Shown here: positions 55,801 through 64,000 of the stretch, piece by piece
Numbering within the stretch: the stretch's first letter is position 1
Layout: each line of letters starts with the position of its first letter
Assembly (NCBI RefSeq): GCF_007679035.1
Contig: NZ_VEFR01000002.1
Location: 1-64,000, forward strand
DNA: 64,000 nt
Direction: 5' to 3'
From: Agrococcus jejuensis
GTDB lineage: Bacteria > Actinomycetota > Actinomycetes > Actinomycetales > Microbacteriaceae
The notes under the pieces: generated by a model
Database searches by the model: none
What the model was told of the DNA's origin: nothing
Seen by the model: the letters and a program-made list of their open reading frames with translations, nothing else
Position numbers and translations under genes: made by a program

Positions 55801-55829
55801 AGGCTATGCGCCGACGGTGCGACGCGCAA
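55801..55829 (-). promoter_or_regulatory. Promoter of the leader peptide and ABC exporter
   Basis: On the reverse strand TTGCGC (55824-55829) and TAGCCT (55801-55806) are separated by exactly 17 bp, the best two-part sigma-70-type promoter seen in the window. Transcription would start near 55794, about 25 nt before the leader ATG. Confidence 0.7.
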
Positions 55830-55831
55830 GC

Positions 55832-55868
55832 GGGAGGCCCCGCATCCGTGCTGGATGCGGGGCCTCCC
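55832..55868. terminator. 16-bp hairpin after the LPxTG protein gene
   Basis: GGGAGGCCCCGCATCC (55832-55847) pairs perfectly with 55853-55868 around GTGCT. It ends the reverse transcript from the gene stopping at 55893 and insulates the exporter promoter that lies just beyond. Confidence 0.88.
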
Positions 55869-55892
55869 GACTGCGGATCGCCTGCTGCGGCG

Positions 55893-57410
55893 TCAGCCCT
55901 CCGCACGCACGCGGCGCACGACGAGCGTCGCGCCTGCGACGGCGAGCAGCGCACCCAGGGCGAGGATCGCCGAGAGGTCGAAGCCCGTCCGCGGCAGGGT
56001 CGGCGGTGCCGACTGCGCGGTCGTCGGCGGCGTGGCCTGGGTCGGCGGCTGCACGGGCGGCGGAGCGATCGCGCAGAGGTCGCCGTCGGCGGCGGGCACG
56101 TCGAGCGTGAACGTGCGCGTCGTCAGGTCGCTCGAGACGCCGGGCAGGCCGGCCTGGAACGCGGCGCCCTGGTCGGCGACGGCGACGAAGGTCGCCGTGC
56201 CGCCGGCGGCCGGCACGTCGGTGACGGTCCACGAGGCGCGCTCGGTCTGGCCGGTCGTCGCGGTGCCGGGCGCCGAGCAGGTCGCGCCGGTCACGATGAC
56301 GTCGGCGGTCGCGATGCCGGCGACGGGGGTGTCGCACGGCTGGTCGGAGAACGTGAACGTCCAGCTCGTCGTGGCGCCCTCGGGGGCCACGAAGCCGTCG
56401 TCGAAGGCGACGGCGATCGTGACGACCCGCTCGCCGTCGACGTAGGTGCCGGGGTCGGTCACGACGTACCGGTAGTGCTCGCCGTCGGCGGGCAGCACGT
56501 ACGGAGCGTCGCCGTCGGGGCCGCAGACCTCGGCCGCCGTGGGCGCGGGGATGGCCTCGGTCGTGCACGGCTCGCTCGTCACGGCGAACTCGTAGGTGCG
56601 GGGCTCGGTCGAGCCGTCCTGCCACGTGAAGCCGTCGGCGAGCGTCGCGGTGACGACGACGGTGCCCTCGCCGTCGACGACGCCGGACTCGTCGACCGAG
56701 AACGCGTAGCCGTCCGCGTCGGTGACGACGGGCAGCTGCACGTCGTACCCGGGGCCGCACTGGTCGACGACGTTCGGGGTGCCCTCGACGGTGGTCGGCA
56801 CGTCGCAGGGCTCGTCCGTGGCGTGGAAGGTCCAGGTCCTCGGCTCGGTCGCGCCGCCCGTCCAGACGTACCCGGGGTTCAGGGTCGCGGTCACGACGAT
56901 GTCGCCGGAGCCGTCCTGCGCTCCGTTCGCGACGGTGAAGCGGTAGCCCTCGGTGTCCTCGGGCACGACGAGCTGGTACTCGGGTCCGCACACGTCGTGG
57001 AAGCCGGGCTCGGTGGTGACGCCCGTCTCGGTGGTCGGCGGCTGCTCGCACGCCGTCTGGGTGCCCGAGTCGTGGTAGTCGTACTGGTTCCCGTCGCCCT
57101 GGTCGATCGTGACCTCCCAGTCATGATCGACGGTCGCATCCCATGCGAACGACCGCACGAAGCTCGCGCCGAACGCCTCGTCGACGACGGTGTCGCCGTC
57201 GATGACCACGGTCACGTGGTTCGCCGCGTTGCCGGCGTAGTTCGTCGCAGACACGTCGAGCGAGGTGCAGGTCGGGCTGGCAGCGGGCGTGTGCGCCTGC
57301 GCCGACTGCGGCGCGAGGGTCACGAGCAGCGCGCTGAGGAGCGCCGTGAGCAGGAGCATGGCCGCGAGCACGAAGGCTCTCGAGCGGCGCGGGATGGCTG
57401 GGTTCAGCAC
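55893..57410 (-). CDS. LPxTG-anchored surface protein with repeated Cys-containing modules
   Basis: A 505-residue exported protein. A signal peptide (about 1-40) ends SAQAH. After an N-terminal region with [26 protein letters not shown], three similar modules each begin with a CGP motif ([24 protein letters not shown]) and close with a Trp/Tyr-Thr-Phe strand and a Cys ([33 protein letters not shown]), suggesting disulfide-closed Ig-like domains. The C-terminus has a Pro/Thr spacer, LPRTG, a TM helix and RRVRAEG. An adhesin or wall protein; ligand unknown. GTG 57410 lacks a clear ribosome site. Confidence 0.82.
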   Translation of the reverse strand: MLNPAIPRRSRAFVLAAMLLLTALLSALLVTLAPQSAQAHTPAASPTCTSLDVSATNYAGNAANHVTVVIDGDTVVDEAFGASFVRSFAWDATVDHDWEVTIDQGDGNQYDYHDSGTQTACEQPPTTETGVTTEPGFHDVCGPEYQLVVPEDTEGYRFTVANGAQDGSGDIVVTATLNPGYVWTGGATEPRTWTFHATDEPCDVPTTVEGTPNVVDQCGPGYDVQLPVVTDADGYAFSVDESGVVDGEGTVVVTATLADGFTWQDGSTEPRTYEFAVTSEPCTTEAIPAPTAAEVCGPDGDAPYVLPADGEHYRYVVTDPGTYVDGERVVTIAVAFDDGFVAPEGATTSWTFTFSDQPCDTPVAGIATADVIVTGATCSAPGTATTGQTERASWTVTDVPAAGGTATFVAVADQGAAFQAGLPGVSSDLTTRTFTLDVPAADGDLCAIAPPPVQPPTQATPPTTAQSAPPTLPRTGFDLSAILALGALLAVAGATLVVRRVRAEG

Positions 57411-57703
57411 GGGAGGTCACCGATTCGTCGTTGGACAGGAGGGTGGCCTCCGCGCGGAGCTCGGATCGCGGAGACCGTCCACGAACGTAGGAATCGGTTC
57501 CACCGCGGCCGAACGCCGACGCGTGCGTGGGGGACCATGCAGACGGGATCGTCGCTATCAGCGGGTGGAGGCTGCGCGATCCGAAGGGTACGCGGTACCC
57601 CACTCCCTCGACCGCCCAATCCGATGATCGAGGCATTCCGCGATGCGGCGCGCGAAACCGTGCGCGACGCGCACGGATGCAGTCCTCGGCATCCTCGCAC
57701 GAC
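57411..57703. other. Intergenic region upstream of the LPxTG gene
   Basis: Of the 349 bp between the LPxTG gene and purH, only the purH terminator at 57704-57736 is clearly structured. A reverse-strand TACGTT (57484-57489) could be a -10 for the LPxTG gene with a leader of about 70 nt. No convincing coding sequence was seen. Confidence 0.4.
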
Positions 57704-57736
57704 GATGCCCCGCGCCGCGATGCGGCACGGGGCATC
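57704..57736 (-). terminator. Terminator after purH
   Basis: GATGCCCCGCGCCGC (57704-57718) pairs with GCGGCACGGGGCATC (57722-57736), 15 bp with one G-T pair and a 3-nt loop, 24 bp past the purH stop. Confidence 0.82.
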
Positions 57737-57759
57737 CGTCGAGCGTCGACCCGGATGGG

Positions 57760-59400
57760 TCAGTGGAAGAAGTGGCGCTCCCCCGTGAGGTACATCGTGA
57801 GGCCCGCGGCCTCGGCAGCGGCGATGACCTCGTCATCGCGCTTCGAGCCGCCGGGCTGCACGATGGCGCGCACGCCGGCGTCGATGAGGATCTGCGGGCC
57901 GTCTGCGAACGGGAAGAACGCATCGGACGCCGCGACCGAGCCCGCTGCTCGATCCCCGGCGCGCGAGACCGCGAGCACGCACGAGTCGACGCGGTTGACC
58001 TGGCCCATGCCGACGCCGACGGCGGCACCGTCGGAGGCGAGCAGGATGGCGTTGGACTTCACCGAGCGCACGGCGCGCCACGCGAACTCGAGGTCGGCGA
58101 GCGTGGCGTCGTCGACGTGCGCACCGGTGACGCGGCGCCACGTGTGGCTCGAGAACCCCTCGAACGTGTCGGGCTGCTGCAGCAGCAGGCCGCCGGAGAT
58201 CTGGCGCAGCTCGCTCGCCTCGCGCGCATATCCCTCGGGCAGGCGCAGCAGACGGATGGCCGCCTTGCGCGAGAGGATCTCGATCGCCTCGGGCTCGAAG
58301 TCGGGCGCGACGACGACCTCGGTGAAGATGCCGGCCACGGTCTGGGCCATCGCGGCCGTGACCGTGCGGTTCGCGGCGATCACGCCGCCGAACGCCGACA
58401 CGGGGTCGCACGCGTGGGCGCGCTCGTGGGCCGACGCGATCGGGTCGGGGGCGCCGGCTGCTGCGAGCGCGACGCCGCACGGCTGCGCGTGCTTGATGAT
58501 CGCGACGGCCGGCTCGGCGTGGTCGAACGCGGCGCGCAGGGCGGCGTCGGCGTCGACGTAGTTGTTGAACGACATCTCCTTGCCGTGCAGCAGCGTCGCC
58601 TGCGCGATGCCGCGACCGGCGGGCAGCGTGTAGATGCCCGCGGCCTGGTGGCTGTTCTCGCCGTAGCGCAGCGGGCTCGCGAGGGTCGCTCCCCCGATGG
58701 CCGCGAGCAGGTCGGCGTTCGCGTCGCCCGACGCAGCCGGAGCTGCGGCGGCAGGCGCCGCGGCGACCTCCTCGACCGAGCCCGTCGCGAACCAGCGCGC
58801 GACGGCCGTGTCGTAGCCGGCCGTGTGCGCGAACGCGTCGCTCGCGAGCGCGCGGCGCTGCGCGAGCGAGAGGCCCGACGGCAGCGCACGCGCGACGAGG
58901 TCGTACGCACGGGGGTCGGTGACGATCGCGACGTTCGCGAAGTTCTTCGCGCTCGCGCGCACCATCGCGGGGCCGCCGATGTCGATCTGCTCGACGATCG
59001 CGTTGGCCTCGGCACCCGAGCGCACGGTGTCGACGAACGGGTAGAGGTTCACGACCACGAGCTCGAACGGCGCGATGCCGAGGTCGGCGAGCTGCTGCTC
59101 GTGATGCTCGAGACGGAGATCGGCGAGCAGACCCGCGTGGATGCCGGGGTGCAGCGTCTTCACGCGGCCGTCCAGCGCCTCCTGGAACCCCGTGACCGAG
59201 GCGACCTCGGTGACCGGGATGCCCGCATCCGCGATGCCCTCCGCCGTCGAGCCGGTGGAGACGAGCTCGACACCGGCGGCGTGCAGCGCGGCGGCGAGGT
59301 CGAGGATGCCGGTCTTGTCGCTGACCGACAGCAGCGCGCGGCGGATGGGCACCACGTCGCGCTCGCGGTACAGGCTCTCGTCGTGGGTCGGACCGCTCAC
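57760..59400 (-). CDS. purH: Bifunctional AICAR transformylase / IMP cyclohydrolase
   Basis: A 546-residue PurH, the last two steps of IMP synthesis. The cyclohydrolase domain (about 20-210) has [22 protein letters not shown] and [13 protein letters not shown]. The transformylase domain has [12 protein letters not shown] and [11 protein letters not shown] and ends LTGERHFFH. It uses 10-formyl-THF, and its substrate ZMP is the ligand precursor sensed by the glyA riboswitch. The GTG start directly abuts the purN stop. Confidence 0.96.
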   Translation of the reverse strand: MSGPTHDESLYRERDVVPIRRALLSVSDKTGILDLAAALHAAGVELVSTGSTAEGIADAGIPVTEVASVTGFQEALDGRVKTLHPGIHAGLLADLRLEHHEQQLADLGIAPFELVVVNLYPFVDTVRSGAEANAIVEQIDIGGPAMVRASAKNFANVAIVTDPRAYDLVARALPSGLSLAQRRALASDAFAHTAGYDTAVARWFATGSVEEVAAAPAAAAPAASGDANADLLAAIGGATLASPLRYGENSHQAAGIYTLPAGRGIAQATLLHGKEMSFNNYVDADAALRAAFDHAEPAVAIIKHAQPCGVALAAAGAPDPIASAHERAHACDPVSAFGGVIAANRTVTAAMAQTVAGIFTEVVVAPDFEPEAIEILSRKAAIRLLRLPEGYAREASELRQISGGLLLQQPDTFEGFSSHTWRRVTGAHVDDATLADLEFAWRAVRSVKSNAILLASDGAAVGVGMGQVNRVDSCVLAVSRAGDRAAGSVAASDAFFPFADGPQILIDAGVRAIVQPGGSKRDDEVIAAAEAAGLTMYLTGERHFFH

Positions 59401-59961
59401 TCAGGACTCCTGGTTCCAGTTCGTGACGACGCCTGCGAGCAGGTCCCGCTCGACCGGCTTGATGCGGTCGTGGAGGCTCGCCTCGTCGTCGTCGGGGTGG
59501 ATGGGCACGCGCACCTGCGCGAGGACGGGACCCGTGTCGACGCCGGCGTCGACGACGATGACCGATGCGCCGGTCTCGCTGGCGCCGGCCGCGAGCGCAT
59601 CGCGCACGGCGTGGGCGCCGGGGAACTCGGGCAGGTACGCGGGATGCGTGTTCACGAGGTTCGGGCTCAGACGCTCGACGGCGTCGGCCGACAGCAGGCG
59701 CATGAAGCCCGAGAGGATCGTGAGGTCGGGCTCGTGGGCGAGCACGCGGTCGACGATGCGACCGCTCCACTCGGCCCGCGGCTGCGCGAACGGCTCGACG
59801 AACGTCGTGATGCCGGCCGCGCGAGCGAGCTCGAGGCCGCCGCACTCCTGGTCGGCGCCGACGGCGACGATCGTCGCGGGCACGCGGCCGTCGCGGGTGC
59901 GCTCGAGGAGATCGGCGAGGTTGCTGCCGCCGCCGGAGACGAGGACGACGAGACGCAGCAC
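59401..59961 (-). CDS. purN: Phosphoribosylglycinamide formyltransferase
   Basis: A 186-residue PurN, formylating GAR with 10-formyl-THF. VLVSGGGSNL (phosphate loop), NTHPAYLPEFPG with the catalytic Asn-His and VDAGVDTGPVL with the Asp are intact. GTG 59961 is preceded by TAGGCT with a 7-nt gap. That hexamer includes the stop codon of the upstream gene, so purN has its own leaderless promoter inside the operon. Confidence 0.96.
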   Translation of the reverse strand: MLRLVVLVSGGGSNLADLLERTRDGRVPATIVAVGADQECGGLELARAAGITTFVEPFAQPRAEWSGRIVDRVLAHEPDLTILSGFMRLLSADAVERLSPNLVNTHPAYLPEFPGAHAVRDALAAGASETGASVIVVDAGVDTGPVLAQVRVPIHPDDDEASLHDRIKPVERDLLAGVVTNWNQES

Positions 59962-59968
59962 GGAGGCG

Positions 59969-59974
59969 AGCCTA
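59969..59974 (-). promoter_or_regulatory. -10 hexamer TAGGCT of purN, overlapping the upstream stop codon
   Basis: TAGGCT on the reverse strand ends 7 nt before purN GTG 59961. Its TAG is the stop codon of the PerM-like gene. Confidence 0.5.
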
Positions 59975-61465
59975 CCGGCGGTCGGATGCCTCGTCGTCCG
60001 CGGCATCGTCGGCGAGCGGGGCGACGGGCGCCGTCTCCTGCGCATCGGGGTCGCCGGGCGCAGCGACCGGGGCGGATGCCAGCGGCGCCACGGGCTGGGT
60101 CGTCTGCGCGTCGGGGTCGAGCGTCGGGGATGCGGTGGCAGCGTCGTCGGAGCCGTCGACCTCCTCGTCGACCGCATCGGCATCGGCCGCGGTGGTCTCG
60201 GCGTCGCGAGCGCGCGCCGCGGCCGCGAGGGCGGCCACGTCGAGGTCCGCGGTGTCTGCGTCGTCGTCGTCGTCGTCGTCGTCGGCGTCGGCGACCTCGG
60301 GCGCGCTGCCCGCGAGCAGGCCGACCGCCAGGCCCGCGGCAGCGATCCCGGCACCGACCGCGCCGACGAGCCACCACGTCGGCCCCGCGACGTCGAGCCT
60401 GCCCGGCCCCATGCCGCCCGACGCCGCGGCCGCGAGCACCGCGAGCACGAGCCCGGTCACGAGCCCACCGCCCACGGCGACGACGACCGACTGCCACCAG
60501 CGCGTCAGCGCCGACCGCTGCCGCACGAGCGCACCCACGCCCATCGCCGCCACGAGGGGCACGACGGCGACGACGAGCGACCACGGCTGCACGCCGGGCA
60601 CGATCGCGCCGAGCAGCGGCAGCGTCGGCACGGGCCCGAGGTCGGTGCCGAGCGGCGAGACGCTCGAGCCTGCGCCGAGCGCGAAGCCCGGCCCCAGCAT
60701 CCACGACGTCGACCAGATGACGGCCGTCGGCAGCAGCGCGAGCTGCACGAGCCACAGCACGACGACGCCCAGATGGTCGGGCTGCAGCGCCTCGAAGAGC
60801 AGGATGACGTCCGCCTGGCGCACGATGAGGGCGACGCCCAGCAGCACGGCGCCGAGGCCGACGAACGCGGCGACGGTCGCGAGGCCGGCGCGCAGCGCCG
60901 CGCGCACGAGCGGCACGGCGCCCGTGTCGATCGCGAGCCAGCCGGCCGCGTCGCCCACGAGGTCGCGCGCCTCCCAGGCGGCACCGATCGCGAGGCCGAG
61001 CAGCATGCACACGGCCGGGCCGATCGCCGCATGCACGACGTTGGGCGCCGCCGACTCGTGCTGCGCCGACAACGCGAGCACGGTGCCGAGCGCCGAGGTC
61101 GCGACCGCGCCGCCCACGAGACCCCATGCGGGCTCGGCCGTGCGAGCGAGCCGCATGCCGCTGCGCACGGCGAGCAGGATCGTCGCGAGCCCGATGCCCC
61201 ATGCGCCCACGCCCAGCACGAAGGGCGCGGAGGCGGCATCCGTGCCGACCGCCGCCACGGCCGCGTCGCCGAACGCGATGCCCACGTCGACGCCGTGCCC
61301 CAGCATCCACGCGTCGACCGCGATGCGCCACGGCACGGCGATCGGCAGGGCGAAGCCGCCGGCGGCGTACGCCCCGAAGGCGGGCACGAGCGTGAGCAGC
61401 AGCGTCGCGAGGGCGATGGATGCCGACTCGACCGCCTGCAGGAGGACGGAGGAGAGGCGACGCAC
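59972..61465 (-). CDS. DUF6350/PerM-like integral membrane protein
   Basis: A 497-residue protein with about ten TM segments (10-385) and a long acidic cytoplasmic tail (390-497) containing a run of eight or more Asp encoded by a GTC/GAC repeat, then two copies of PVAPL. It lies directly upstream of purN-purH, the position of PerM (Rv0955) in Mycobacterium, a membrane protein linked to cell division. Family assignment rests on context and topology. GTG 61465 is 6 nt after TAGGCT. Confidence 0.75.
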   Translation of the reverse strand: MRRLSSVLLQAVESASIALATLLLTLVPAFGAYAAGGFALPIAVPWRIAVDAWMLGHGVDVGIAFGDAAVAAVGTDAASAPFVLGVGAWGIGLATILLAVRSGMRLARTAEPAWGLVGGAVATSALGTVLALSAQHESAAPNVVHAAIGPAVCMLLGLAIGAAWEARDLVGDAAGWLAIDTGAVPLVRAALRAGLATVAAFVGLGAVLLGVALIVRQADVILLFEALQPDHLGVVVLWLVQLALLPTAVIWSTSWMLGPGFALGAGSSVSPLGTDLGPVPTLPLLGAIVPGVQPWSLVVAVVPLVAAMGVGALVRQRSALTRWWQSVVVAVGGGLVTGLVLAVLAAAASGGMGPGRLDVAGPTWWLVGAVGAGIAAAGLAVGLLAGSAPEVADADDDDDDDDADTADLDVAALAAAARARDAETTAADADAVDEEVDGSDDAATASPTLDPDAQTTQPVAPLASAPVAAPGDPDAQETAPVAPLADDAADDEASDRR

Positions 61466-61471
61466 GCGGCG

Positions 61472-61477
61472 AGCCTA
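61472..61477 (-). promoter_or_regulatory. -10 hexamer TAGGCT, leaderless promoter
   Basis: TAGGCT on the reverse strand ends 6 nt before GTG 61465 of the PerM-like gene. Confidence 0.55.
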
Positions 61478-61543
61478 CTGGCGCGGGACCACCCCATCCG
61501 ACCGCCTCGCGGACGGCGCCGGACGACGCGCATCCACCCGCGA

Positions 61544-61549
61544 TAGGTT
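61544..61549 (+). promoter_or_regulatory. -10 hexamer TAGGTT of icd
   Basis: TAGGTT lies 65 bp upstream of the icd ATG, leaving a leader of about 60 nt with a GAGGGA ribosome site. Confidence 0.4.
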
Positions 61550-61614
61550 GGGATGTGGGCCTGCGCCGCCACCCGGCGCGCCCCCACCGACCATCGACGA
61601 GGGACGACGCATCC

Positions 61615-63834
<2,220 letters not shown>

Positions 63835-63843
63835 CGCGCTCAT

Positions 63844-63879
63844 GACGAAGGGCCCCGGCTGACGCCGGGGCCCTTCGTC
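63844..63879. terminator. 16-bp terminator after icd
   Basis: GACGAAGGGCCCCGGC (63844-63859) pairs perfectly with 63864-63879 around TGAC, 9 bp after the icd stop. Confidence 0.92.
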
Positions 63880-63899
63880 GTCGTCCGCGTCGAATCCGC

Positions 63900-63949
63900 A
63901 CGTGCGCGGGCCCTGCGGTGCACCGTGCACACGAGGCCCGCCGCACGTG
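63900..63949. repeat. Imperfect palindrome sharing the core of the hairpins at 71-224
   Basis: ACGTGCGCGGGCC (63900-63912) and GGCCCGCCGCACGT (to 63949) form an inverted repeat with an inner GGTGCAC/GTGCAC stem. The right arm is the inverse of GTGCGGCGGGCCT, the arm shared by the three hairpins at the start of the window. Confidence 0.55.
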
Positions 63950-63960
63950 CAGGCTCGACG

Positions 63961-64000
63961 TCAGGGGTGCCGTGCATCGAGGCCGGCAGGGTCGTCGGCG
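63961..64000 (-). CDS. Possible 3' end of a reverse-strand gene (partial)
   Basis: On the reverse strand the last 40 bp can be read as ADDPAGLDARHP followed by TGA at 63963-63961. This would be a gene convergent with icd, in keeping with the terminator and palindrome between them. It is too short to test. Confidence 0.3.
   Translation of the reverse strand, partial: ADDPAGLDARHP

Noticed and set aside
60230..60300. Microsatellite-type GTC repeat as a phase-variation switch
   Set aside because: The repeat is a trinucleotide encoding Asp in an acidic tail; slippage would change length, not reading frame.

Overview
The window is a high-GC actinobacterial chromosome segment with very strong G/C third-position bias. 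It most resembles a Microbacteriaceae member of the Agrococcus type; this is inferred from gene content (PerM-purN-purH, monomeric NADP isocitrate dehydrogenase, imuA-imuB-dnaE2, MsiK-less sugar ABC operon, LPxTG proteins) and base composition, not from an rRNA gene. No rRNA, tRNA, CRISPR array, transposase or prophage was seen. A recurring feature is a TANNNT -10 hexamer ending 5-8 nt before the start codon in about twenty genes, which points to widespread leaderless transcription.

Layout. 1-4.3 kb: the end of an unknown gene, three tandem hairpins, then a covalent-flavin redox operon (FMN-binding lipoprotein, ApbE FMN transferase, NqrB/RnfD-like reductase) and an aldose epimerase. 4.3-8.6 kb: a membrane protein, a gamma carbonic anhydrase-like protein, and glyA-folD under a ZTP riboswitch. 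8.6-16.1 kb: a DinB-like protein, a 5'-truncated MFS pseudogene, a small DivIVA-domain protein, a GAF regulator with an upstream mini-ORF, a 190-bp tandem repeat, aldehyde dehydrogenase plus DUF779, two lipoproteins and purU. 16.3-21.2 kb: succinate-semialdehyde dehydrogenase and a very large secreted nuclease with cell-wall-binding repeats.

21.3-30 kb is an SOS mutagenesis island: imuA and imuB, then three small related genes (one decayed), then dnaE2. Identical 16-bp LexA boxes precede imuA and dnaE2, and the island is packed with several families of palindromic repeats, one inserted in frame inside imuB. 30.1-37.3 kb: a compact GH77 amylomaltase, an LPxTG chaplin-like repeat protein, a second secreted low-complexity protein, argG and nagA. 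37.4-44.9 kb: a seven-gene amino-sugar operon (ROK repressor, sugar-binding protein, two permeases, NagZ-type GH3, ROK kinase, NagB). 45-52 kb: GNAT, a MarR/EamA divergent pair, the MurNAc system murP-murQ with divergent murR, an alkyltransferase-like protein and a small membrane protein. 52-57.4 kb: a heterodimeric ABC exporter preceded by a 15-codon leader peptide, and an LPxTG adhesin-like protein. 57.7-63.8 kb: purH, purN, a PerM-like protein and icd.

Two themes link the genes. One-carbon/purine metabolism (glyA, folD, purU, purN, purH) is joined by a riboswitch that reports ZMP/ZTP, the PurH substrate that accumulates when formyl-THF is short. Cell-wall sugar recycling (NagZ-like, ROK kinase, NagA, NagB, MurP, MurQ) feeds GlcNAc and MurNAc into glycolysis under ROK and RpiR control.
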